In this document: in pieces, positions 48,678-57,179 of the stretch | Layout: every line of letters begins with the position of its first letter | Numbering within the stretch: position 1 is the first letter of the stretch | Origin: Kribbella aluminosa | GTDB lineage: Bacteria > Actinomycetota > Actinomycetes > Propionibacteriales > Kribbellaceae | Assembly (NCBI RefSeq): GCF_017876295.1 | Contig: NZ_JAGINT010000002.1 | Coordinates: 2,542,001 to 2,606,000, forward strand | Direction of reading: 5' to 3' | DNA: 64,000 bases | The notes under the pieces: generated by a model | Databases searched by the model: none | What the model was told of the DNA's origin: nothing | The model's input: the letters and a program-made list of their open reading frames with translations, nothing else | Made by a program: the position numbers and the translations under genes

Positions 48678-49626
48678 TCAGGTGTGTTGCCAGGTCGGGG
48701 CTGAAGGTGCCGGCCGGGATGCCGGCGCCGATCCCGCAGTCGCCGTCCGAGTCGCCGGGGACCTTGATCCAGAGCCGCATCTCGGGGCCGCCGCCGTTCT
48801 GCGAGGTGACGCCGAGCTTGCGGCCCGGCGGGTTGCACCAGTCGTTGCCGGTCCCGTTGCCGTTCCGGCTGGTGTCGACGACGTAAGGCTTCTGCGCCGG
48901 GAGGTGACTGTTCACCGCCTTGCCGTACGTCACGGACTGCGCGGTGGTGTAGTAGTTCGAGACGTTCAGCGCGAAGCCGTGCGCGTTCGCCAGGCCCGCA
49001 CCGGTGAGGCGCTGCGCCATCACATCGGCCGCGACCCAGCCGGCGTTCCCGCCGTCGAGGTACGCCCACGCGTTCGGAGCGTTGCTCTTGAACTGCTGCA
49101 GGGCGTAGCTCAGCATGCCGTTCCGCTCGGCGATCTGGTCCGCGTTCATGCAGTTGAAGTCGCCGAGCGCGTCGGGCTCGACCACCACGATCGCCGGACG
49201 GTTGCCGACGGCAACGGCGAAGTCATGGATCCAGGTCCGGTACGCCGCCGGTGACCCGGCCCCGCCGCCGGAGTGACCGCCGCAGGCGTCCCGGCCCGGG
49301 ATGTTGTACGCGACCAGCACCGGCAGTTTGTCCGCGCGATCGGCGGTCCCGACGAAGTTGCCGACCGCCGTACCGATCGGGCTGCTCCAGTTGCCGAACC
49401 AGCGGGCCATCGGCTTGGACGCGATCGAGTTCTGGATGGCGGTCTTCCGGCCGTCGTTCGGGTTGTTGCGGACCCAGGTGGCCGGGTTCGAATCCGGGTC
49501 GACGTAGAAGCCGCTGGTCGACCGGGTCGGGTTGCCGGTCGTGGCGGCGCCCGCGGCCTGGTGGGCGGGGATCACGGCGGCGAGCGCGAGCCCGGTCGCG
49601 ACCAGGCTCTTGACGATCCGTCTCAT
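48664..49626 (-). CDS. Secreted GH6 cellulase
   Basis: A 320-residue secreted enzyme: Sec signal MRRIVKSLVATGLALAAVIPAHQAAGAA, then a GH6 catalytic domain. Signature blocks are FYVDPDSNPATWVR, LPVLVAYNIPGRDACGGHSGGGAGSPAAYRTWIHDFAVAVGNRPAIVVVEPDALGDF (catalytic Asp in RDACGGHSGG and in VEPDAL), AYLDGGNAGWV, NVSNYYTT, and VDTSRNGNGTGNDWCNPPGRKLG. It cleaves beta-1,4-glucan with inversion, most likely an endoglucanase given the open loops. There is no cellulose-binding module, so it is a stand-alone domain. Two CelR/CebR-like boxes lie upstream. Confidence 0.94.
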   Translation of the reverse strand: MRRIVKSLVATGLALAAVIPAHQAAGAATTGNPTRSTSGFYVDPDSNPATWVRNNPNDGRKTAIQNSIASKPMARWFGNWSSPIGTAVGNFVGTADRADKLPVLVAYNIPGRDACGGHSGGGAGSPAAYRTWIHDFAVAVGNRPAIVVVEPDALGDFNCMNADQIAERNGMLSYALQQFKSNAPNAWAYLDGGNAGWVAADVMAQRLTGAGLANAHGFALNVSNYYTTAQSVTYGKAVNSHLPAQKPYVVDTSRNGNGTGNDWCNPPGRKLGVTSQNGGGPEMRLWIKVPGDSDGDCGIGAGIPAGTFSPDLATHLINGN

Positions 49627-49662
49627 CTGCTTGCTCCAGTTTCGAGTCGGGGGCGGACACTC

Positions 49663-49676
49663 CGGGAGCGCTTCCA
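49663..49676. promoter_or_regulatory. CelR/CebR-like operator 1
   Basis: CGGGAGCGCTTCCA, a close match to the known actinobacterial cellulase operator TGGGAGCGCTCCCA, 37 bp upstream of the GH6 cellulase start. LacI-family CelR/CebR repressors bind it and release it on cellobiose or cellotriose. Confidence 0.75.
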
Positions 49677-49742
49677 GTTCCTGACCGATCGTGACCGATC
49701 GCTCACGCTTCCGTCAACCGCCCGTCCCCAACTCTCAGTCGG

Positions 49743-49756
49743 TGGGAGCGCTTCCA
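49743..49756. promoter_or_regulatory. CelR/CebR-like operator 2
   Basis: TGGGAGCGCTTCCA, differing from the 14-bp CelR/CebR consensus at one position. It lies 117 bp upstream of the cellulase start and immediately beyond the end of the 5'-nucleotidase gene. Paired with operator 1, it could allow loop-based repression. Confidence 0.75.
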
Positions 49757-49757
49757 G

Positions 49758-51554
49758 TCAGCTCACCGGGCGTGCGCGGCCGAGCGTCGACGGGGTGAGT
49801 ACCGGGTGCGCCCGCAGGTACGCGATGAACCCCTCGTGGTCGCGGTCGTTGCGGACCGGGTCGGTGAAGCCGGTGAACACCGTCGTACCGTCGCCGCCGA
49901 TCAGCGTGTACGCGAGCGCGGCGACCCGGTACTTCCGGTTCAGGTCGAGCGGCTTGCCGTCGATCAGGATCGCTGCCGGGTCGACCCGTTGGCCGATCGG
50001 CTTGCTGGTGTCGTAGCTGTAGCTGACGTTCTGCGACACCGCGAACGGCGCGAACTTCACGGTCCCGTTCGCCTGGGGCACCCACTGTGCCTCGAACGCG
50101 GCGTGCAGTTGGGTCCCCGGCAACGTCACGGTCAGGATCGGGTTGCCGTACCCGAACGCGTTCCACGCCTCGCCGAACAGCACGGTCCCGTCCGCGTCCG
50201 CCGCATTGGTGCCCTTGGCAAACAACAGGTCACCGGTCAGCGCGTTCGACCCGGACACTGGCTTGGTCGAGATCAGCGCCAGGTCGGCGCGGCCGTCGCG
50301 GTGCTGGTTCGCGTCCCAGTGCGCGAAGTCCGCGGCCAGGTTGCCCATCGTGCTCTCGCCCGACGCGTTCGCGATCCGGGTGAAGTCGCCGGTGACCTTC
50401 GCGAGCGGAGCGGCGTACCGCTTGGCGCCCTTGGCGGTCCAGTAGTCGGCGATGTACTGGAGTTCCTCGTCGACCGGTACGTCGCGGGTGTTCGCGTGGT
50501 TCGTCGACGTGGTCAGCTCGCGGATCACCGCGCCGGTGCGCGGGTCCAGCTTGAGGTTGATCTCGTTGATCAGCGAGCCGTGGTTGCCGGCCTCGACCAC
50601 CGGGCGCGGTACGCCGTTCGGGTCCGGGACCATCATGTTGAATCGGCAGTGCCAGTGCCCGGTGACGATCGCGGCGATGTCCGGGGACGCCTGCGCGGCC
50701 AGCTGGAACACCGGGCCGGACGGGTTCGTGCCCGCGTTGTAGTCGTTCCCGGCGACACCGCCGTCGTGGATGTTGATCACGATCGCGTTGACCCCGCGGG
50801 CCTTCAGCTGGGCGGCGAGCTTGTTCGCCTGCTCGACGTCGGACAAGGACTTCAGCCCCGGCTGGTACGACGTGGACCCGACCTCGGTGCCCATCACGGT
50901 CAGGTGGATGAACGCGATCGGCAGCTTGCGCCCGCGGCCGGCGTCGACCCATTCGATGTTGTACGGCGGGACGATCGTGCGGCCGGTGCCGGCGTACACC
51001 ATGTTCGCGGTGTAGAAGCGGAAGTTCGCGCCGCGGAACTTGTGGCCGGTGGAGTCGACGAAGTTGTCGTCGCGGCCGTTCACCGGGTACGGCGCACCGT
51101 GCTCCATGTGGTCGACCAGGAAACTCACCGAATGGTCGAGCTCGTGGTTCCCGACCGTACTGAACTGCAGGCCGAGCGCGTTCAGCGCCTCGACGGTCGG
51201 CTCGTTGGCGTGCGCATCGATCTCGAACGGCCAGCCGGAGAAGTTGTCCCCGGAGGAGAAGAAGATCGAGTTCTTCCGGCCCTGGCGAAGCTGCTTGAGG
51301 TGCGTGGCCAGGTACCCGACACCGCCGACGGTCACCTGGACGCCGCCGGCGCCGGTGATCACGCTGCCCTGGCTCGGCGTCGTCGGCTGCAGGTAGCCGT
51401 GCAGGTCGGTGATGTTCAGCAGTTGCACGTCGACGTACTCGGAAGCGCTGTCGAGTGCGTGCGGGGTGGCGTAGGCGACGTCGCCGACGGCAGTGGCGGT
51501 GGCGAGGGCTCCGGTGGCGGTGAGGAACGTCCGGCGGCGGATCCGACTGTTCAC
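49758..51554 (-). CDS. Tat-exported 5'-nucleotidase / 2',3'-cyclic phosphodiesterase family enzyme
   Basis: 598 residues. Twin-arginine signal (SRIRRRTFLTATGALATATAVGDVAYA), then a calcineurin-like phosphoesterase domain with the metal motifs LLNITDLHGYLQ, IFFSSGDNFSG, FSTVGNHELDHSV, INIHDGGVAG and IVTGHWHCRFN, and a C-terminal 5'-nucleotidase domain (DLALISTKPVSGSNALTGDLLF, GFGYGNPILTVTLPGTQL-like segment, YRVAALAYTLIGGDG). It strips phosphate from extracellular nucleotides to provide nucleosides and phosphate. The 127 bp upstream contain two AATAATG repeats in an AT-rich patch, the likely promoter region. Confidence 0.92.
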   Translation of the reverse strand: MNSRIRRRTFLTATGALATATAVGDVAYATPHALDSASEYVDVQLLNITDLHGYLQPTTPSQGSVITGAGGVQVTVGGVGYLATHLKQLRQGRKNSIFFSSGDNFSGWPFEIDAHANEPTVEALNALGLQFSTVGNHELDHSVSFLVDHMEHGAPYPVNGRDDNFVDSTGHKFRGANFRFYTANMVYAGTGRTIVPPYNIEWVDAGRGRKLPIAFIHLTVMGTEVGSTSYQPGLKSLSDVEQANKLAAQLKARGVNAIVINIHDGGVAGNDYNAGTNPSGPVFQLAAQASPDIAAIVTGHWHCRFNMMVPDPNGVPRPVVEAGNHGSLINEINLKLDPRTGAVIRELTTSTNHANTRDVPVDEELQYIADYWTAKGAKRYAAPLAKVTGDFTRIANASGESTMGNLAADFAHWDANQHRDGRADLALISTKPVSGSNALTGDLLFAKGTNAADADGTVLFGEAWNAFGYGNPILTVTLPGTQLHAAFEAQWVPQANGTVKFAPFAVSQNVSYSYDTSKPIGQRVDPAAILIDGKPLDLNRKYRVAALAYTLIGGDGTTVFTGFTDPVRNDRDHEGFIAYLRAHPVLTPSTLGRARPVS

Positions 51555-51681
51555 AGCGAACCTACTTCCTGGCAGGGGGTTGCGCGTTCTTGCGCATTAT
51601 TGCCTCTTTCCGACATTATTAAGCCGCGAGATCGGATAGCCGTCAACGGCCTGCTGAACAAAGGCCAATCGGCTGCTGAAC

Positions 51682-52839
51682 TCAGATGCTGCGTGCGACC
51701 AGCGGCCGAAGAGGGCCGCGGGTGGGGGTGAGGAGGCGGTCGTTGAGCGCGTCCAGGGCGAGGCTGGCGGCGCCGAGTGCGACGCAGAGCGCGCCGAGCG
51801 CGGAGGCGCGTACCTCGGGGACGCGCGGGCAGAGACGCTCGAGTTCGGTGGAGAGTGGTTCGAGCAGTACGTCGGCCGCCTGGGAGAACGCGCCGCCGAG
51901 GACGAGCACGCGTGGGTCGACGATCGCGATCGCGGTGGCGGCCGCTACTGCCATCGCCTGCGCGTACTTCCGCACCGCGGCCCGCGCGGCACGATCCCCG
52001 TCCCGCGCGGCGGCGAACGCCCGCTCGGCCTTGTCCACCGTCGGGACGCCGGCCGGCACAACAGCATGCAGATACTCGAGCGCCGCCTCCCAGGCGACCC
52101 CGGTCAAGGCCGACATGTCAGCCGCCGCCCCGAACGCTCCCCGCCGCAACTTCCCATCCATCACCAACGCAAGCCCAGTTCGCCGCCCCGCATGCAAAAA
52201 CACCATGTCCGCAGGGGCGGAGGCGGTGGGGGGCCGGGGTCTGCGTTGTTCGGCGAGGGCGGCCAACTGGCTGTCGTTGTCGGCTACGGCCAGGTGGGTT
52301 TTGAAGTGGGCCGGGAGGTTGGTGCCTGCCCAGTCGGGGATGGCGTTGGCCTGGACGACGGTGCCGGTGGTGTCGACGATTCCTGTGGTGCCGGCGCCGA
52401 CCGCCCACACCCGGGTCGGTGGTACGCCGGCCTCCTGGGCGCAGGCGGCGACCACCTCGTCGGCGACCGCGAGCCGTTCGGCGCGCGGCAAGTCGGGCGT
52501 CACGGTCTGCCGGGTACTCCCGAGCATCCGCCCGTCGAGGTCCGTGAGTACCCCGCGCACGGAGTACGCCCCGATGTCGAGCCCCACGACGTACCCGGCC
52601 TCCGCACGAAAACGGTAGCTCCGCGCCGGCCGCCCGCGCCCGCGGATCGCCGGGCTCTCCTCCACCAGCCAGCGCCGCTCGACCAGACTCGCCAGCACCT
52701 CTTCGACCGCAGTACGCCCGAGCCCACTCTCGTCGACGATCTGCGCTACCCGCAGCGTCCCACCCGACCGCACAGCGGCGAGCACCGCACGCTCGTTGAG
52801 CCGCCGCAACCGCGATGGATCCCCGCCGTCCGCCACCAT
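51682..52839 (-). CDS. ROK-family transcriptional regulator
   Basis: 385 residues. An N-terminal winged HTH (NERAVLAAVRSGGTLRVAQIVDESGLGRTAVEEVLASLVERRWLVEES) with a basic GRGRPARSYRF wing is followed by a sugar-kinase-like ROK domain (AGYVVGLDIGAYSVRGVLTDLDGRMLG, AVGAGTTGIVDTTGTVV, DNDSQLAALAEQ). The glycokinase phosphate loop is altered (DIGAYSVR) and the Cys-rich zinc motif (CxCGxxGC) of sugar-binding ROK proteins is absent, so it is a regulator, not a kinase. It probably senses a sugar or a derivative. Target unknown; the downstream 5'-nucleotidase gene is a candidate. Confidence 0.88.
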   Translation of the reverse strand: MVADGGDPSRLRRLNERAVLAAVRSGGTLRVAQIVDESGLGRTAVEEVLASLVERRWLVEESPAIRGRGRPARSYRFRAEAGYVVGLDIGAYSVRGVLTDLDGRMLGSTRQTVTPDLPRAERLAVADEVVAACAQEAGVPPTRVWAVGAGTTGIVDTTGTVVQANAIPDWAGTNLPAHFKTHLAVADNDSQLAALAEQRRPRPPTASAPADMVFLHAGRRTGLALVMDGKLRRGAFGAAADMSALTGVAWEAALEYLHAVVPAGVPTVDKAERAFAAARDGDRAARAAVRKYAQAMAVAAATAIAIVDPRVLVLGGAFSQAADVLLEPLSTELERLCPRVPEVRASALGALCVALGAASLALDALNDRLLTPTRGPLRPLVARSI

Positions 52840-52855
52840 GATCGCCCCAGCATAG

Positions 52856-52978
52856 GACCGCCGCGTACCGAAGGACGGGCAGTACTGGCGATCCCAGCGG
52901 TCGCCCCAGCGTGGCGACCGCCTGAAGCAGGCACACGCGCAGCACCACTGCCCGTTCTGCGGTACGCGCCTACTAGTG
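52856..52978 (+). pseudogene. Remnant of a small zinc-ribbon protein (no start codon)
   Basis: From the stop codon at 52853 the frame reads DRRVPKDGQYWRSQRSPQRG..., then QHHCPFCGTRLLV. The CPFCGT knuckle looks like the C-terminal zinc ribbon of small actinobacterial proteins. There is no ATG, GTG or TTG before it, and it runs out of its natural end into non-coding sequence near 52976. It appears to be a decayed fragment between the ROK gene and a sigma-factor pseudogene. Low confidence. Confidence 0.35.
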
Positions 52979-53359
52979 CGCAGCGCGGGCGCACCGTTGA
53001 GGTCCTCGATCGCGTACCGCGAACCGGCCGGGCGGCGAGGGGACCGCCATCAGCGCTTCGACATCGCCGTTCTCGCAGGCGGCGAGGAAGCGTTCGGTGA
53101 CCTGCTGCTGGATGGCGCGATCGGTGTCGTACCGCCGCCGGCGAGCGACGACGGCCTTTCGGGTGGTGAGCGTGGACTCCGGGCGCCACGGGCCGACGTA
53201 CGACTCCCGCCGTACCGTCGCATCGCGCAGCCGGTCGATCGCGAGCTTGGTGGTGGCGCTGCCGGGCAGCCGGTACGCGACGGCGTACGACAGACCGCGA
53301 AACGATCGCTCATCAGAGGTGGTTGCGCCCGCGTCCTCAGGCGGGCAAACCTGGGACAT
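52973..53359 (-). pseudogene. Decayed ECF sigma factor (SigJ/ECF41-like) with internal deletions
   Basis: The frame encodes scrambled pieces of one ECF sigma factor: LSYAVAYRLPGSATTKLAIDRLRDATVRRESYVGPWRPES corresponds to regions 2.1 and 2.4 joined without the helices between, and RRRRYDTDRAIQQQVTERFLAACENGDVEALMAV is the linker to the C-terminal SnoaL-like domain of SigJ/ECF41 proteins. Region 4 (the -35-binding domain) and most of the SnoaL domain are gone. The intact protein would be about 290 residues; only 128 codons remain. It cannot function as a sigma factor. Confidence 0.75.
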
Positions 53360-53423
53360 TGCACTTCAACAAACCGTTGACGGCGTACGACCCGTGTGCC
53401 ACTCTGTCGCTGTTCGGAATCTT

Positions 53424-53442
53424 CTTTCCGTAGAGCGGAAAG
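53424..53442. promoter_or_regulatory. Inverted repeat upstream of the NCS2 permease
   Basis: Perfect 7-bp arms CTTTCCG and CGGAAAG separated by tagag, 15 bp before the permease start. It could be a regulator site or a leader hairpin near the ribosome-binding site GGAGG (53447-53451). Confidence 0.55.
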
Positions 53443-53456
53443 CGTTGGAGGCAGTC

Positions 53457-54833
53457 ATGGCATCCACCACCCCTGCACCCGCCCGCCCCGAAGACGAACG
53501 GCTGCCGTTCGCGCAACTCGTCGTCTACGGCACCCAGCACATCCTGACGATGTACGGCGGGCTGATCGCACCGCCGCTGATCGTCGGCAGTGCGGCCGGG
53601 CTGTCCGCGCAGGACATCGGGTTGCTGGTCACGGCCGGCATCTTCATCAGCGGTCTCGCGACGCTGCTGCAGTCGTTGGGACTGGGACCGTTCGGGGCCC
53701 GATTGCCCATCGTGCAAGGGATCTCGTTCGCCAGCGTGTCGACGATGGTGTCGATCGCCTCGCACGGCGGCGTCCGGCCGGTGTTCGGCGCGATCCTGGT
53801 GGCGGGCCTGGTCGGCGTGATCGCGTCGTCGTTCTTCGCCCACCTGGTGAAACTGTTCCCGCCGGTCGTCACCGGTTCGATCATCACGGTGATCGGGGTG
53901 TCGCTGCTGCCGGTCGCGTTCGACTGGGCGCTCGGCGGGGTCGCCGCGTTGGGGTACGGGAACCCGAGCAACATCGCGCTCGCGGGCCTGACGCTGCTGG
54001 TGATCCTGGTGATCAGCCGGGTCTTCCAGGGGTTCGTGTCCCGGCTGTCGATCCTGATCGGGATGATCGTCGGCACACTGGTCGCCGTACCGTGGGGCAA
54101 GGCCGACTTCTCCGCCGTACCGCACGGGAAGGCCGTCTCGTTCCCGCCGATCTTCGGGCTCGGTACGCCGGTGTTCGACGCCGGCGCGATCGTCGCGATG
54201 ACGGTCGTGATCTTCGTGATCATGACCGAGACGATGGCCGACATCATCGCGATCGGGCAGATCGTCGAGACGCCTGTCGATCACAAGCGGGTGGCGAACG
54301 GGCTGCGCGCGGACATGCTGTCGAGCACCGTCGCGCCGGTCTTCGGCGCGTTCCCGGCGAGCGCGTTCGCGCAGAACGTCGGGCTGGTGGCGATCACCGG
54401 GATCAAGTCCCGGTTCACGGTCGCGGTCGGCGGCGGCGTACTCGTACTGCTCGGGCTGGTACCGATCTTCGGCCGTATGGTCGCGGCGATTCCCGCTCCG
54501 GTGCTCGGCGGCGCCGGCATCGTGCTGTTCGGCTCGGTCGCGGCGAGCGGCATCCGGACGCTGTCCCGGGTCGAGTACGCCGACAACCTGAACCTGGTGG
54601 TGGTCGCCGTGGCGATCGCGATGGGCCTGGTGCCGATCGCCCGCCCGCACTTCTGGGACAAGTTCCCGTCCGGCGTCGGCGTCGTGCTGGACTCGGGCAT
54701 CAGCGCCGCGGCCGTCACCGCCGTACTGCTCAACCTCTTCTTCAACCGCTGGCGCGCCCTCGTGAAGGACAAGCCGTCCGTCTTCGCCGCAGCCCCCGAC
54801 GAACGCGGCAACACCCTCCCGACGGACTCCTGA
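53457..54833 (+). CDS. NCS2-family nucleobase:cation symporter (uracil/xanthine permease type)
   Basis: A 458-residue, 14-helix transporter. Characteristic segments are QLVVYGTQHILTMYGGLIAPPLIVGSAAGLS (helix 1 with the conserved QH), PIVQGISFASVSTMV, MTETMADIIAIGQIVETPVD (helix 8 Glu that binds the base) and AFPASAFAQNVGLVAITGIKSRFTV, where xanthine/uric-acid carriers have NxGxxxxT. It imports xanthine, uric acid or uracil with protons. The leader carries a CTTTCCG inverted repeat. GGAGG precedes ATG 53457. Confidence 0.93.
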   Translation: MASTTPAPARPEDERLPFAQLVVYGTQHILTMYGGLIAPPLIVGSAAGLSAQDIGLLVTAGIFISGLATLLQSLGLGPFGARLPIVQGISFASVSTMVSIASHGGVRPVFGAILVAGLVGVIASSFFAHLVKLFPPVVTGSIITVIGVSLLPVAFDWALGGVAALGYGNPSNIALAGLTLLVILVISRVFQGFVSRLSILIGMIVGTLVAVPWGKADFSAVPHGKAVSFPPIFGLGTPVFDAGAIVAMTVVIFVIMTETMADIIAIGQIVETPVDHKRVANGLRADMLSSTVAPVFGAFPASAFAQNVGLVAITGIKSRFTVAVGGGVLVLLGLVPIFGRMVAAIPAPVLGGAGIVLFGSVAASGIRTLSRVEYADNLNLVVVAVAIAMGLVPIARPHFWDKFPSGVGVVLDSGISAAAVTAVLLNLFFNRWRALVKDKPSVFAAAPDERGNTLPTDS

Positions 54834-54911
54834 ACCAACGGATCGTGGTCACGCCGTCACGTTATGAAGTACGGTGCTGACTGGTCCGGTCTGTTTGGAG
54901 GGGCGGTGGTC

Positions 54912-56363
54912 GTGAGCGAACTGCGCGGGAGGGCCGGCGACCGCGAACCCAGCCGGCCCGAGCAGATCCCGGACCCACGGCCCGACCGGCCTGATCCTGA
55001 ACCGGAAGAGCCGCTTCCGGACTGGGCGGACCGCTACCCACTCGAAGTACGCCGCCAACTCGCCACCGACGACACCATCGCCAGGCTGCACCACATCTCA
55101 CCCCGCGCCCCGACCGAACCATCAGCGATCGAGAACGCCGACCAGGACCCGCTGCCGCGCGTCGAGCACGACGCCGCCGAGCCCGTGCGCGAACCTTCGA
55201 TCGACCACCTGCTACACCTACCGGCAAAGCTCCGTGACCAGATGGCGAACGACCCGGTCTTCACCCGCGCCGGCTGGGCCCGGGATGACCCAGATTCCCC
55301 CCAGAACCAACCGCGCCCGAGTGCCACAGACGACTCCAATCGGGCCCCGGCGAGGCCGTCCCCCACGCTCGAACAACCGGCGACACCGCAACCGACCGAG
55401 CAGAAGCCACCGCACAACAACCCTCCACAACCACCGCGACTCGACGCGATCACCGACCATCCAACAACCCCGACCGACCGGCCCGCCCCCGCCGTACAAG
55501 ACCATCGCCCACCCCCCAACGCCACCGAACCCCACCCGCAATCCGTGGACCCGCCCGCCGACAGGGAACCACATCCGCCGTCCGTGGACCCGCGCGGCGG
55601 CAGCGGACCACGTCCGCCGTTCGTGGACCCAACCGACGACGCGCGCACGACGTCCGCCGAAGCGAGCCGCCGACCGGCCGCCGATCAACCGCTCACGGCA
55701 CCCCTGAACGCCGGCGGCGACGGGTCAGATCAAGCAGACGACCTGACCGCCTCCGAGTTCGAAGCGGACCCGCACGTCGAAGGCACGGACACGCCCGAGC
55801 ACGAGTTCATCGAAACGCCCGACGATCCGCGCGACATGGACACCTACCGCCGAATCCGCGAGGCTGACGACCTCGACGCGGTCGCGACCAACAGTGGATA
55901 CCCACGCGAGGTCGTCGAGGTGGCGAAGGACAACCTCTTCATCCGCCAGCACGACGTGGTGGTGAAGCCCGGGGAGGTCAAGCACGGCAACTTCACGCCG
56001 CTGCAGGGGATCGGACCGTTGTGGGAGCGCGTCGCTTCGGGAGCCGAGCTGACGGATCGGCAGCGAACCGAGTTCTGGTCGCTGGTGGCACACGAGTACG
56101 TCGAGGCGAAACTGATGGCGGCCGGAGTGCCGTACCTGATGGCCGAACCGGACGCCTGGGACGAGGACGGCAGACCGAAGGTTGAACGGGAGTACCCGAC
56201 CGCGCACACCGTGGCGCCGCTGAGCCTGCAGTCAGCCAGGAAGGATCTCTTGCGACTATGGGACACGAGGCTGGACATCCCGAGAGGTGATCTGCGGGTG
56301 GCGGAGGATTTGTCGAACCTGGACGAAGTGGTACGGGTCGCTAGGAAAGGTTTGGGATTGTGA
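54912..56363 (+). CDS. Proline-rich protein with conserved C-terminal domain; candidate toxin of a polymorphic toxin/immunity pair
   Basis: 483 residues from GTG 54912, eight bases after GGAGGGG; an upstream ATG (54864) is possible. Residues 1-300 are hydrophilic, rich in Pro, Asp and Arg, with repeats of P-x-x-SVDP type, and look disordered. The last 176 residues (from about 308, DMDTYRRIREADDLDAVATNSGYPREVVEVAKDNLFIRQHD) are globular and contain RSL-like LVAHEYVEAKLMAAGVPY, whose HEYVE (His about 394) resembles a metal or catalytic motif. I have seen similar domains at the ends of uncharacterised actinobacterial proteins, without an assigned function. There is no signal peptide. The next gene overlaps by four bases. 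Confidence 0.7.
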   Translation: MSELRGRAGDREPSRPEQIPDPRPDRPDPEPEEPLPDWADRYPLEVRRQLATDDTIARLHHISPRAPTEPSAIENADQDPLPRVEHDAAEPVREPSIDHLLHLPAKLRDQMANDPVFTRAGWARDDPDSPQNQPRPSATDDSNRAPARPSPTLEQPATPQPTEQKPPHNNPPQPPRLDAITDHPTTPTDRPAPAVQDHRPPPNATEPHPQSVDPPADREPHPPSVDPRGGSGPRPPFVDPTDDARTTSAEASRRPAADQPLTAPLNAGGDGSDQADDLTASEFEADPHVEGTDTPEHEFIETPDDPRDMDTYRRIREADDLDAVATNSGYPREVVEVAKDNLFIRQHDVVVKPGEVKHGNFTPLQGIGPLWERVASGAELTDRQRTEFWSLVAHEYVEAKLMAAGVPYLMAEPDAWDEDGRPKVEREYPTAHTVAPLSLQSARKDLLRLWDTRLDIPRGDLRVAEDLSNLDEVVRVARKGLGL

Positions 56364-56965
56364 CTGATACGGCGGCCTCTGAGCGACTGTTGGCGCGGCT
56401 GGTGGCGGCGAAGTGGGACGACGAAGAGGCGGAGGAACTGAACTACCTCTCGCGCGGGCGGTTGGCGAACGAGTTCTTCCGGCGTAAGGCAGCCTGGGCG
56501 AACGCGCTGGGTGTGACGGACCGTTGGCCGTTCTCCGACATCGCTGTGGCCTTCGATCCGGCGGTGGCAACCGACTCGGTGTGGCTGGAGCGACTGGAGT
56601 CCGCGATCGGGCGTGAGTTGCAGCCGTTGGTTCGCAAGGTCGTGACCGACATCTTCCGCTGGGTGTCCCTGGGCGACCGACCCAAGGAGCGGTTCCCCGA
56701 GTTGGATGATCCATACGAGCCGATGGTGCAGGTCTTCGAGCGTGGTGGTGAGTTCTGGGAAGGCCAGGGCGGGATCGAACTCCCCATCGGGCCGCTGCTC
56801 TACTTGGACATTGCCGACCGGTTGGCGCAGCCGCCGTTCGCGATCGATGCCGCGACCCTGGCCGAATTGGATGAGAGGGATCGGACCCGGTTGGAAGCGG
56901 CACGGGCCCGGTTGGCAGCGCAACGCTCACAGCGACTCGGGAGTCCGGACAAGACCGCGGGATAG
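56360..56965 (+). CDS. Small partner protein of the proline-rich protein; candidate immunity protein
   Basis: 201 residues, MTDTAASERLLARLVAAKWDDEEAEELNYLSRGRLANEFFRRKAAWANALGVTDRWPFSDIAVAFDPAVA... It is acidic and helical, with no signal peptide or membrane segment, and no family I recognise. GTG start overlaps the previous stop (GTGA), the tight coupling usual for toxin-immunity or enzyme-partner pairs. It is slightly less GC-rich than its neighbours, with several TTG leucine codons, which hints at transfer. The pairing, size and composition support an immunity or chaperone role, but nothing in the sequence proves it. Confidence 0.65.
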   Translation: MTDTAASERLLARLVAAKWDDEEAEELNYLSRGRLANEFFRRKAAWANALGVTDRWPFSDIAVAFDPAVATDSVWLERLESAIGRELQPLVRKVVTDIFRWVSLGDRPKERFPELDDPYEPMVQVFERGGEFWEGQGGIELPIGPLLYLDIADRLAQPPFAIDAATLAELDERDRTRLEAARARLAAQRSQRLGSPDKTAG

Positions 56966-57036
56966 CTTCGCTCGAGGCCAGGGTGGGGACGATGGGTCGA
57001 ACCTGGACGGGACGGCGCGGACGTCAGCCGAACATT

Positions 57037-57179
57037 GAAGACAATCACCGTTCTATATCTCTACGTTTCTGTTCTTTCCCTTGATCTTCTCTTCTTTCAG
57101 TAGGTTAGAAACCCTCAGTCGAGCGCCGAAGCAGGACGTCACTCCGTATTCTTCTTTTCTGTTCTTCTTGGTGGGTTCA
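57037..57179. other. AT/pyrimidine-rich intergenic stretch
   Basis: The gap between the candidate immunity gene and the beta-galactosidase gene is much less GC-rich than its flanks and holds two C/T tracts on the plus strand (about 57070-57100 and 57150-57170). No gene is visible. It resembles the tract before the chaperonin gene and could be a terminator zone or a scar of an insertion boundary. Confidence 0.5.

Noticed and set aside
49484..49497. gggttcgaatccgg, a tRNA T-loop-like sequence
   Set aside because: It lies inside the GH6 cellulase coding sequence, and no acceptor stem, D-arm or anticodon arm can be built around it.
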